Under the pieces are notes generated by a model that was not told where the DNA came from, ran no database searches, and saw only the letters and a list, made by a program, of their open reading frames with translations. DNA of 64,000 nt from Aptenodytes patagonicus (lineage: Eukaryota > Chordata > Aves > Sphenisciformes > Spheniscidae): NCBI RefSeq assembly GCF_965638725.1, contig NC_134957.1, positions 20,670,101 through 20,734,100 of the forward strand, given 5' to 3'. This document shows, piece by piece, positions 1 through 10,640 of the stretch. A program made the translations under genes and the position numbers. Position 1 is the first letter of the stretch. Every line of letters begins with the position of its first letter.

Positions 1-2466
1 GAAATGCTGTTTTATCAGTAAAGTAACTTTCCACACTTGAATATATTTTGTAACTTTTTGAAATTGTTTAAGATTAATTTTAAAAAAATAAAAAACAAAA
101 ACCTACCTGACGTTCTGCTTTTTTTTATTATTATTAGAAACTTTCATAGTTTGTTCTTATGATATTAAAAGTGCAAGACATAATTTGTGGCTTCCTTATC
201 TTTACTACTTGTGTTCTAGGTACGAGTTACGTGTTCTGATTGTTGCAGCGTGGTGCTGGGGCACTGCAGAACAGGCTGGCTGTGAGCTCTTTGGCAGTGC
301 TGCAGTAAAAGAAATGTGTCTGGAATAATAACCCTGTAGCAAATGCCTCACCAAAAGCACTGTCAAGCAGTAAACGGTGTTGAACTAGCTAGAGTAACAA
401 TCTCAAATTGACGTTTCCCTCTAAAATTTACTGAAGTTCAGACTGCTGTCCAACAAATACCTGGATGAAGTCAAACAAAACTTGTGCCAGATCCTTGGAC
501 TGTAAATATTTTCACTGAGAACATATTGTTGTGCCTCTGCTGTTTCTCTGCTAAGAAGAAATGAAATGCTCAAATAAGGAATGGTTCGTGTGATAACTGG
601 TGATTTATTCACTTTATTTTGCTGTAAAACATCAAATTACTAATGAACGCTTACACAGTGTAGATAGCAGCTTCTAGTTGCTGGCAATGAAAAGATGAGG
701 ATGCTAATGCAAGGTCAGCGTTTGCGTGGAAACAGACACTGTTCTAGAAACATGTTCTAGAAACGATGCCAAATATATTGTAAAGTTCTTGCTGTGTTTG
801 AAGGTGTAGATTTCGGTGAGGCATTGCAAGCAGTCACTTTTTGTAATTATCCTGAGCAAGGCTCTGACGGCTGATGCAGCATAAAGGTTTAGGAGCGCTG
901 GGAAAAATAACTCACAGTTAGAGCCAAAACAGAAAGTATTTTTGCATGTCTGTTGAAAGTGAAGCCAGAAATTGCTCTTTCAATATTCCCCCTGGGCTGA
1001 AGAAAAGAATAGTTAAGTCTTACTAAACAAGCTTTTCTTTTCTGATCCTAACTGAGAAGAAGTAGGTCACTGATAGCTGAGCTTATTCCTTCAGAAGGCT
1101 GGGTTTAATAATATCAATAAATCTATCTTGTTATCTTTTGTGTCCAGTGATTGAACGGACTACGGAGACTAAATGGCCATTTTGCCGTGCATCAGTAATA
1201 CAGGGGCCTTAGAATGTACTGTTGATGGAAAAAAGTGTGGTGAATTTCAGTGGCTAATTTTTGTCATCTTACAATCCAATTCAGTCCCAGTGGGTTTGCA
1301 CCTTCATGGTTTTTTAAGGTTTCCAGCCAGTACACAATGTATTGGACTTAGTAAAACAAAAATAAATGAATGTTGCTGCTGGGCTTAATACTTACTTATC
1401 AAGGTCTCTGTATGCCACAATATGAATTCCTCTTAGTGTTCAAGTACTTTGGTGTGTGTATTCGTGCCAACAGAGTAAGAATGAACTCGACGTGCACTTA
1501 CCAGCTCTGCAATGTAACCTTCTGTCAGCTACAGCACGTTCCTAGGTTCTGAGCGTTTAAAGCACATTTTTCTTCAGAACTCAACACATCCATGCTGAAT
1601 CCTTAGGCTCATCTGGATGGAACGATCCACAGGGGCATTGTGAGTTCTTACGTGTAACTGAATTGATTTAGGAGGCTTGAATTCCTAATGGACTGAAGTT
1701 TTGCTGCTCTGAAAGGCTTAATTTTGTTATATTTCTCCCAGTCCTGGGGCAGCGCTGCTTGGTAGGGCAGTCTAACCTGGTTTCGTAGGGTTCCTGTTTC
1801 CAGCTGAACTCTATGGGTGTTGCTTTCATTAGAGAGTCTTCAAGAAACTGGGGGCTTCATTCAAGTGGACAGTTCTGTTGGCAGTTAGAGTACCACAGGA
1901 TTCTAACTCCCCTCTGTAACTATCCCATGGTACACTTTCCTCTAATTTGTGATTTAGCGGAATTTAAAACAGTATGTGGACTATAACAAAAAATTGTACT
2001 GTGTGTTTAGGGAGAAAAGATAAACTGTAAAAGAACAGTGCACTGAAAAATATTTTGTATCTTCACAGTTACAGGTTCTACATCATCTTGATAGTAATAA
2101 CACAAATAAACAAGGGATTTATGATTCTATGATTCTAAATGGAATTACAGTTTGTGTAGTGGTCTTGCACTGGTTATTCTTCCCTGATGATTGGTCAGAT
2201 GTGAGACAGGTATAGGGAATAAAAACAATTTTTATTTTCTTGCAGACTTACTGCACCCAAAAATTACAATGAGGTATAAATATAGGCAATAATAAATTGG
2301 CACTTTAGAACATAACATAGATCATTCTGAGGTTTGTGACCTCATATAGGCAGGAAGGCAGATTAGATAAGTCTTTCTGTCCTAAATCTGGGAATATTAT
2401 CACTTACCTTTGTACTCTACGCTTTCTCTAAGCCAGGAGGTATGTATGCATACTTTGAAGCCTACA
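1..2466. other. Noncoding stretch, no recognised gene
   Basis: I see no exon with convincing protein similarity. The reading frames here are short and have no recognisable domain. Several plus-strand AATAAA-like hexamers occur (near 1115, 1361 and 2288). In human the gene left of KCNE5 is NXT2 on the plus strand, so part of this could be a 3' UTR, but no NXT2 coding sequence is visible and this is only inference from synteny. A two-copy octamer tract of CR1-tail type lies at 2121-2136. Confidence 0.5.
2121..2136 (+). repeat. Orphan CR1-type octamer tail (2 copies)
   Basis: Two tandem copies of ATGATTCT are present. This is the unit that ends CR1 LINEs, but no CR1 body is recognisable next to it. 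It may be a heavily truncated CR1 insertion or a chance short repeat. Confidence 0.35.
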
Positions 2467-4385
2467 TTCATAGAATCATAGAATAGTTTGGGTTGGAAGG
2501 GACCTCTAAAGGTCATCTAGTGCAACCCCCCTTGCCGTGGGCAGGGACATCTTCAACTAGATCAGGCTGCCCAGAGCCCCGTCCAACCTGACCTTGAATG
2601 CTTCCAGGGATGGGGCATCCGCCACCTCTCTGGGCAACCTGTGCCAGTGCTTCACCACCCTCAGCGTAAAACATTTCTTCCTTAGATCTAGTCTAAATCT
2701 ACCCCCCTTTAGTTTAAAGCCATTCCCCCTTGTCCTGTCGCAACAGGCCCTGCTAAAAAGTATGTCCCCGTCTTTCTTATAAGCCCCCTTCAAGTACTGA
2801 TAGGCTGCAAGAAGGTCTCCCCGAAGCCGCCTCTTCTCTAGGCTGAATAACCCCAGCTCTCAGCCTTTACTCGTAGGAGAGGTGTTCCATCCCCTTGATC
2901 GTTTTTGTGGCCCTCTTCTGGACCCGCTCCAACAGGTCCGTGTCTTCCCTGTGCTGAGGGCTCCAGAGCTGGACGCAGTGTTCCAGGGGGGGTCTCACCA
3001 GAGCGGAGTAGAGGGGCAGAATCCCCTCCCTCGACCTGCTGGCCACGCTGCTTTGGATGCAGCCCAGGATACGATTGGCCTTCTGGGCTGCGAGCGCACA
3101 TTGCTGGCTCATGTCCAGCTTTTCATCCACCAGTACCTCCGAGTCCTTCTGGGCAGGGCTGCTCTCAGTCCACTCATCCCCCAGCCTGTATTGATACTGG
3201 GGGTTGTCCTGACCCAGGTGCAGGACCTTGCACTTGGCCTTGTTGAACCTCATGAGGTTCACATGGGCCTACCTCTCAAGCTTGTCCAGGTCCCTCTGGA
3301 TGGCATCCCTTCCCTCCAGTGTGTCGACCGCACCACTCAGCTTGGTGTCACCTGCAAACTTGCTGAGGGTGCACTCGATCCCTCTGTCTGTGCCACTGAT
3401 GAAGATATTAAACAGTACCGGTCCCAGTACGGACCCCTGCGGGACGCCACTCGTCACCAATCTCCACCTGGACATTGAGCCATTGACCACTACCCTCTGG
3501 ATGCGACCATCCAACCAATTCCTCATCCACTGAACAGTCCACCCATCAAATCCATACCTCTCCAATTTAGAGAGAAGGATGTTGTAGGGGACCATGTCAA
3601 AGGCCTTACAGACGTCCAGACAGACAACATCCGCAGCTCCTCCCTTGTCCACTGATGTAGTCACTCCATCATAGAAGGCCACTGGGTTGGTCAGGCAGGA
3701 CTTGCCCTTGGTGAAGCCATGCTGGCTGTCTCAAGTCACCTCCCTGTCCTCCATGTGCCTTAGCATAGCTTCCAGGAGGATCTGTTCCATGATCATCCCA
3801 GGCACAGAGGTGAGACTGACTGGCCTGTAGTTCCCCGGGTCTTCCTTTTTCCCCTTTATTAAAAATGGGGGTTATGTTTCCCCTTTTCCAGTCAGTGGGA
3901 ACTTCACCGGACTGCCACGACTTCTCAAATATGATGGATAGTGGCTTAGCAACTTCATCTGTCAGTTCCCTCAGGACTCTGGGATGCATCTCATCAGGTC
4001 CCACGGACTTATGTATGTTCAGGTTTCTCAGGTGGTCTCGAACCTGATCTTCTCTTACAGTGGGAGGGACTTTGCTCCCCCAGTCCCTGTCTTGCGGTCC
4101 ATCCACTGGAGAGGTGTGGGAAGAGAGATTGCCAGAGGCAAAAATGTTGTTGAGTACCTCAGCCTTCTCCTAGTCCATTGTTACCAGTTTGCCAGTTGTG
4201 TTCATCGGGGGGGGGTGGTGTACGCTTTCTTTGACCTTCCTTTTCTGGCTGACATACCCGTAGAAGCCATCCTTTGTGTCCGTTGCCAAGTTCAGCTCCA
4301 CCTGTGCCTTGGCCTTCCTGACCCTGTCCCTACACAACCGGGCAGCGTCCCTATACAGAATTCTGAAAAATTATCTATACTAGAG
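2467..4385 (-). mobile_element. CR1 LINE retrotransposon, 5'-truncated and broken
   Basis: A non-LTR retrotransposon copy reading right to left. Its 3' end, at the low coordinate, shows CR1 tail octamers (ATAGAATC on the plus strand) next to the conserved GGTTGGAAGGGACCTCTAAAGGTC-type segment at about 2488-2515. The minus strand holds successive ORF2 pieces. The first is an N-terminal reverse-transcriptase part (about 3900-4106, with [15 protein letters not shown]). A middle RT part follows (3269-3682, with [16 protein letters not shown]), and then the RT C-terminal region (2867-3262, with [19 protein letters not shown]). The pieces lie in different frames, so there are frameshifts. The catalytic FADD box reads FAGD. 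ORF1, the endonuclease and the start of RT are missing, as is usual for 5'-truncated CR1. The copy is non-autonomous and dead. The left boundary is good; the right one is approximate. Confidence 0.93.
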
Positions 4386-6790
4386 ACACCGTGAATATTA
4401 GAAATGTGTGAAGTGAATAAACACGGATATAGCCAATTGCATTTGTATATTTAAGTGTTTGTAGATGCATATTGTATTTAAGCACATCTGTGTATATGGT
4501 GTGTATCTTGTTCCAGTGTTAAGCTACAGTTAACGCATGATGGTGTTACCTTATTTAAACATCTGCTTGAACTGTAACTGTAAGAATAGATGGACTGCTG
4601 TAAATCACAAATTACTACAGTTCACCGAGACCTTGTGATTCTTTCAGGTATTGAAAGGTACAGATAGAACAGCAGATAATTAGATTTAGATGTTTTGTTA
4701 GTTACTTGGCAGGAGGTCCTGTGCTTTCCTGATTTGTGAGCTGTGTAATGAAGGGCAAACTTTTTCACAAGGGCAGCCCTTTTTTTTAGGTAGGACCCAA
4801 ATACAGCACGTTGCACATACTTTGTATTTCGGGCGGGGGGAGAGAAACAGATGGATTAAGATATGTAATCAGTGGTATTTGTGGGACACTCGCTCAGAGG
4901 GACTGCCACAACCATCTTTCAGATTTGTCTATGGGATGAAGCAGTGGAAAGCAGTCAGATATTAAATAAAACGTGTTAAGCACACATTTTAGTGTCCAGT
5001 CCATTGAAGCTTTAATGTGTGCAAATCTTTCATACTCAGAAAACTCTTAACAGTCCTTCCCCTATTCTTGTCTAATCTAGCGGAGCTCAGCAGCAGCCGT
5101 TAGCACTGTAGCTCCCAAATACTTTCCAAGCTATTAGTCTGTAATGCCTCTTAGAAGCCAGAGTCCTGCTGATGGGCAGGCGTCAGGCAGAAAATGAGAA
5201 GTTAATCACCAAGACAGGTTAAATAAAAGGTTTGGGGTACGCATAATGATTCCCTCTTTCTTATAGGAGGAAACTTTGGTTGTGGTCGGCTTAATTTTGA
5301 TTGTACTGAAGGAAATCCTCACGGAAAATCTGATAAAGTGTTTTAGTTATCCCAGTGTGAAAGTCCGTTAGACAGTCAGCTTCTGCAGCTTAAAATATCT
5401 ATCTATACACACACGTGTGTGTATATATGCATGTGTGTATATATATATTGCTTATGGCTCTTCAAAAAGTCCAGGTTGAAGTTAGCACTTGCATTTTCCA
5501 GAGACACTGTCTGAATCCTTGCAGATGGAGGTAGCTGACTAGAACTTTCGCTGTTGTCTAACTCTGTGATAGGGGATTTTTAAGAATATTGGCAGTTTGT
5601 TGGTTTCTCTGACATCCTTTTTTCCACTTGATGCTGACTACTACATTTTCTTTGCTGAGCTCAAGATTTCACATGCATCTACTGATACAATGCTGGCATA
5701 TAGTGCTATTGCATATACTCCCACTGAAGTTGTTTCTGGAGCTTGGATTTTTTCCCCGCCCCATACTTTTCAATTGTTAAAATGTCTAGGTATTCACGAG
5801 ATACTGTTTGATATCTAATGGTACTTTGTAATTTGGTCTGTGGATATTGGGGTAGTTTTCTACGGTGACAAAGTTGTCTTGTTACCTGCCAGTCCTCTCA
5901 AGGATTTTTTTTGTTTTAAACTCATCACTTCAGGTAGCCAGTTCGCAATGATTCCCCACATTAGCAAGATGCAGTAGTTGCCAAATACAAGAAGAACTTA
6001 AGACCGTTTTGCTGTTGGAAAGAATATGCATGAGCATTATATAGGAAATCTGAGTCTATAACATAAAAATCTCTCCTCCTTTGAAGTTCATGTCGAAGCT
6101 TCTCTTTCCTGCGGTGTAGTTTGGATAAAATCCAAATAGCAGTTTGCATTGTGTAGTGCAGCATGCCTAGTGAAGGTGCTTGTTCCTTGGCATTGTTCAT
6201 TAATCTTTATCTGAAAAAAACCCACCCCAAAGCCAAACCAAGAAACGATAGACTATTAACATGGCTAGAACGTCTGAAACAACGTTTGCCTGCCTGGGTT
6301 TTTCTGTAGAAGGCGTACGCTGGATGTTGTTTTAATCTTCAGGTTTAACTCGTACGAAGATATTCTTGGAATTACACATCTCTCTGTGTTTGGAAGAATG
6401 TTATTGACGGCTTTAAAAGTTACTGTGCATCGGCAAAGCCGCAGTACCAAGATGAGGTACCGATGGTTTCCTCGTGGGAACAACTTCAGTTTCTAAGCTC
6501 TTTTTGTTCTGATGAATGCTTCCACATAAGCCAAAACAGTCTTGCTTTTAACAGAACGAGACCTGACCCTTCCAATCCATTGTACCTGGCACAACTATCA
6601 ATGCTCTGAAGTGGCAGAGGGGTGCATAATACAGCAATAATGGAGCTGCTTTTAATTATGTGAAACGCTGCCCGCAGTAATAGCATTGCGGTCAGATAAC
6701 AAGGTGGAATACAAACTGATTTTGAAGAAGAAGGTGTTAAACTAAGAGCTGAAGACGACCGACGAGAGAGGTCTCTGTACGTACGTAACG
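4386..6790. other. Noncoding stretch between CR1 and KCNE5
   Basis: No exon is recognised. The stretch is AT-rich with only short reading frames and one TG/TA microsatellite. The last few hundred bases lie downstream of the probable KCNE5 polyadenylation site. Confidence 0.5.
5405..5449. repeat. CA/TG-TA microsatellite
   Basis: Alternating purine-pyrimidine tract made of ACACAC, GTGTGT, TATATA, GTGTGT and TATATATATA blocks. The first part is self-complementary (ACACACGTGTGTGT). It is a plain dinucleotide repeat and probably polymorphic. Confidence 0.85.
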
Positions 6791-6797
6791 CAGGTTA

Positions 6798-6803
6798 TTT
6801 ATT
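6798..6803 (-). terminator. Probable KCNE5 polyadenylation signal
   Basis: The minus strand reads AATAAA here, about 310 nt beyond the KCNE5 stop codon. It is the first canonical hexamer after the stop and would give a short 3' UTR. Whether it is used is inferred. Confidence 0.5.
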
Positions 6804-7111
6804 GTAGAAAAGCAACACAAATCAATCCAAAGAGCTAAAGAACAGCCCTCCCTGCGGGACGAGCCCCCAGCGCCGTACGAGCTAACGCACGAGAACCCGC
6901 TATTCGCCGTCCCACCGCCCGCCGCACCGGGCAAGGTCCCGGCAGCGGCCCGCCGCCTCCCGGCAGCGGTCGCGGCGCGCAGTCCTCCGGGGAGCCCCGC
7001 TGCAGGTGGGAGGGCGGCAGGAACGGTGCCGTCGCCGGGACGGCCTCGAAACCCTCACGGACTCCTCCTCCTTCCGAGCCGTCTGCCGCTCCTGCCGCGT
7101 CGCGGGGCCGC

Positions 7112-7456
7112 TCACATCAGCCGCTGGCCCTCGGCGGGGCCGCCCTCCTCGGCCGGCTGTCCCGGGCCGCCGCCGCCGCGGCCCCAGTCGCGCTCGATGT
7201 AGAGGTGGTAGGGGTCGTGCTTGGACTCCAGCTTCCGCGAGCGGGTGTAGGCCAGGATGAGCCCCCCGGCCAGGCAGCCGTAGAAGATCATGATGAGCAG
7301 GATGTACAGCGAGGCGTCGGCCCCGGCCCCGGCCCCGGCCCCGGCCCCGGTCCCGGCCGGCGGCGGCGCGGGCGCGCTGGCGTTGCCGCCGCGGCGCAGC
7401 TCCCGCAGCAGCGCGCCGAGCAGCGCCTGCAGCCGCCGCGACTCGCTGCAGTTCAT
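7112..7456 (-). CDS. KCNE5: Potassium voltage-gated channel subfamily E regulatory subunit 5
   Basis: A 114-residue protein in one uninterrupted exon, as expected for KCNE genes. KCNE5 is an accessory beta subunit that co-assembles with pore-forming Kv channels such as KCNQ1 in the plasma membrane and shifts gating. The N-terminus is extracellular: MNCSES starts it, and N2 (NCS) and N25 (NAS) are N-glycosylation sequons. A Pro/Ala/Gly stretch with GAGAGAGAGA (about 37-46) follows, then one transmembrane helix at about 50-70 (LYILLIMIFYGCLAGGLIL), which is the KCNE5-type helix. After it come TRSRKLESKHDPYHLYIE, the KCNE juxtamembrane signature, and a Gly/Pro/Glu-rich cytosolic tail. Mammalian KCNE5 is about 142 residues, so this form is shorter, mainly in the tail. 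The start is the only Met before the conserved NCSES. The gene lies next to ACSL4 in the same orientation, as in human. Identification rests on the N-terminus, helix and synteny and is firm. Confidence 0.93.
   Translation of the reverse strand: MNCSESRRLQALLGALLRELRRGGNASAPAPPPAGTGAGAGAGAGADASLYILLIMIFYGCLAGGLILAYTRSRKLESKHDPYHLYIERDWGRGGGGPGQPAEEGGPAEGQRLM
7319..7354 (-). repeat. GGGGCC hexanucleotide tract inside KCNE5
   Basis: On the coding strand there is one GGGACC followed by five GGGGCC units, in frame. They encode Gly-Thr then alternating Gly-Ala in the extracellular N-terminal region, just ahead of the membrane helix. The repeat is likely length-variable and G-quadruplex-prone. Confidence 0.9.
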
Positions 7457-10299
7457 GGCGCGCTCGCCCCGCGCCGCCCGGCCGCGGTTCCCCTCAGCCC
7501 CGGCGGCGGGAACGCGGCGCCCGCCCCCTGCGCGCCGCGGGCGCTCGGGCCGCCCGGGGCGGGGGGAGCGCGGCTCTGCCCGGGGCCTCGGGAGGGGCGG
7601 CGGGGCCGGCTGCGTTCGGGCGGACCGTTCGATGGAGCTGCTGGGAAAGGGGCTTCGCGCTCCGGTCCCGAATTGGAGCTGGAGCGAGCACCTGGGAGCC
7701 GATTAGATAACCTAGCTGTGCCTGTGCTGGCAGCGGAGGGCTTTGGAACGGTGTAATTGTTACCGTGCCTGGAATTCAGATAAAACGGCCTATGCAAGAA
7801 ATCCGAGGGCTGAGCCCTCTACTCGAGCGGTGCCAGCCGCAGCCTTACTGCCGGGTGACTTCGGGCTGCGCCTCCCTCTTACCGGCACGCTGCTGCCCGT
7901 GTGACATCCAGCCGGCGTTGCTGCCACCTCCCGGGGAGGGAGGAAAGAGCCTGGCGTTTGAAAAGGCCGATTCCACTCCCTGACAGTGCCAAATGTCATT
8001 CAAATGCACGCTCCCACGCTAGAAGGGATAAAATAATCTAATCCTGTTCGAAAGGTGCAGCTGGAAAAAAGCAGCCATGTAGAAAACAGCTGAGCAGTCC
8101 CAACGCCCGTGCCCCTGGGAGCAGGTCCTGCGCAGGTGAGGCTGCTGAGCCCTGCTGCGTACCAGCTGGGCTCCCTCTGGGAGGGAACAGCGAGAGAACG
8201 GAGAAGAATCTCCATTTCACTCAGAGAACAGCGCAAACAATCCCTTTACAGGCTCCCTGAATCACAGGTGCAAGATCTCTCATGAACGTAAATGCTTGGG
8301 AAATTGCAGGTCCCCCAAAATAAAGCCGGGAAGGAGCTGGTTCTGGGCATTTGAGCTTTGGCTGCTTACCAGTCCTGTTGCAGGGCTCTTTGTGGCAAAG
8401 CCCACGGGCGTCCATCTGAGCCCTGCCTGCCGAGGCGGTCTGGCAGAGCTGTGCGGGACCTGCTGCTCCGTGAGCGCAGGGGCCCCGCGCAAGAGCTGTC
8501 ACCCGGCACCGCACTGACAAAACTACAGCAGGTCAATACAGGAGGCCCCGGGCAGGCTCACGGAGCAGGTTGGCTGTCGAGCGGCGTGTTCACAGAGAAA
8601 AGCAAGGGAGTGTTGCAAGGAAAGGCGGTGGGGCACAGGAGCTTGAGCAGCAGCAGCAGCTGTGGCGGTCAGACACCCAGAGGCAGAATTAATTGGAGTA
8701 ATTAAAACAACTGGTATTTAGCTGAAGAGGGTCTGTTCCTTGCAGGATGTTAGCAGGCTGGGATCTGGGCTGTTCCCAGTATGTCTGTGCTGGAGAGGGT
8801 CCTGAGGCTGCAGCAGGAAGGCAAGTTTTCTTCTTTCTTTTTTTTATTTCCTCCCAAAGCTCTGTGCTCATAGTTACAGGTTTTTTGAAATCCTATGAAT
8901 GCTCTGAGAGCCTCAGATTTTCCCTGCTCCCAGGTTGGTTGTCTGGTAACTTTTTAAGTTCAGTCGTCATCACGCTTATAGGTGGATGTGGCAGTTGCAT
9001 GTGTTACAGGTTCACAACCTCTCCAGCATTTAGAGTAATTTTTATGTTGTGCAGTTTCTTTGTCCGTTTCTGGGAGCTGGCTAGGGCTGATCACTGTCTT
9101 CTGTCCCGCTTTCCTCTCATTGCTTTCAGAGGAAAGGATGCATTTTAACAGCAGACCAGAATGAGTGCCCATCTGTAGGGGCAGCTGGAAGGGCAAGTTG
9201 GTGTGGTATTGACTTGGGCTTTTCTGTGCAAACAGCATTGGGCAAGGGCGCAGGCCTGCTGGGTTAGGTTTTGGAAGAATAGCAGCTGGTTTTCCTGTAA
9301 TGCTTCTCTTCTAGTCTTTAAGTTGCTCCAGAAGAAACACTAGTAAGACAGGATGTTTCTGCAACAGTATGTTCTCGCCCCCCCGTAAGAGTTGCAATTC
9401 GTTATTTCTTGTTTCTCCATCAGCAAAATAAAACTGAGAAACCCTCTGGTTTAAGGATAGTTATGATCTCCACTTCCCCCCCCCATCAGTGGAATTTACA
9501 AGCTATAGGGTACGAGTGAGAGATTGCTGCCTAGTCAGTGAGACGTGTTTCTGCTGTGCATACGGGTGGGGTTTTTCTCTTACGAGTCCTTTTACAAAAT
9601 CATTTCTCTCTTAAGCAAAGTTTTTGGCTCAGATATATTGCAGGCATCTTGCTTTTTCATTACCTATGGGTGACCTACTGAAAGTGTATTGGTGGCTAGA
9701 CAACAGAAGTCAAATAGAAAATACAATAGATCATAGCTTTTACTACAGTTAGGAGGTCTGAATATCCATTTAGAATCTCAAGGCAGCCAAAACCCAGATC
9801 CCGATAGATTTTTCTTCACACAGTGCCAGGTTTTAATTTGCTTTTCTACAGTATAGTTTTTGTTGGCGTGAACAATTTTCTTGGCATCTTTCCTCTGAAA
9901 GTAAGGACTCTGCTCGCCAGTAAATGCTTAGAGTGGGCTGTATGTAGGTTAAAACTGAGTCAGACTGACTTGTTAGAAATTCAGCCTGGGTTGTGGTGGA
10001 GCATTTGCTTGCAGAGCTCCTTAAGAAGCCGCTGTCACCACCTGTGCATTTCTACTCCTCGCAGCAATATCATGATTGTGCTACTGCATGTGCTCAGAGC
10101 AGAGATCCAGGTTTTAAAAATAACAAGGGGGGAAAAAAAAAAGGCACAAGGTGAGAGTTGTGCTATTACGTAAGAGGCAAATATGTTCTGGAATGCGGGG
10201 AAGTTAGAGGCTTTGGGAGGTAATTACCCTGAGCTGTATAGGGCAGATGGGGCTGGTACCGTATTTTGAACATGGGGACAGAGCGGCCCTGGTTAAATG

Positions 10300-10640
10300 A
10301 CCCTGATTAAATGTCATTAAAAACAGGCTCATCAGGAGAGATTGTGTTTGCTTAGACTTGAAAGACAGAAGGTAAAGTAGGGCAGGCAGCTATAGAGAAC
10401 AGCGACCCGTTCTTCATGTTCCCTCCCTGGGGGAGCACCGCAAGTAATAAGCTGATCTACATCCAACAGGAAAAGTTTAGGTTAGATACTGCGTTGTTTA
10501 AAACAAATAAAACCCCCGGCAACACCTCCCAGGGCTGGGACTTTTGTTAAGTGCTGGAACAATATGTGGACTCACTACCCGAAGTCGTAGTTGGGCTAGT
10601 TTCATTCTTGAATAGGCTCAACAATACAGTAGGCCTGTTC
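10300..10640 (+). mobile_element. Possible ancient CR1/L3-like LINE fragment
   Basis: The plus strand resembles, with many changes, the 3' part of CR1/L3 ORF2. The order of landmarks matches: CAGGAGAGATTGTG, then CCAACAGGAAAAGTTTAGGT, then GTGCTGGAACAATATGTGGA, then a segment ending TTGAATAGGCTCAAC. The family call comes from memory of the consensus and the boundaries are approximate. Confidence 0.35.

Larger units (their letters stand above)
6880..7680. promoter_or_regulatory. CpG island over KCNE5
   Basis: A strongly GC- and CpG-rich block that starts and ends abruptly against AT-rich flanks. It covers the whole KCNE5 coding region and its upstream side (7457-7680). The KCNE5 promoter on the minus strand most likely lies in 7457-7680. 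No TATA box is evident. Boundaries were estimated by eye. Confidence 0.7.

Noticed and set aside
1-2466. NXT2, expected left of KCNE5 from human gene order
   Set aside because: No coding exon of NXT2 could be recognised; at most an untranslated end could lie here.
2882-3478. 198-codon plus-strand frame
   Set aside because: It is the antisense of the CR1 reverse-transcriptase region.
7205-7756. 183-codon plus-strand frame over KCNE5
   Set aside because: It is antisense to KCNE5 in GC-rich sequence, with low-complexity composition and no domain.
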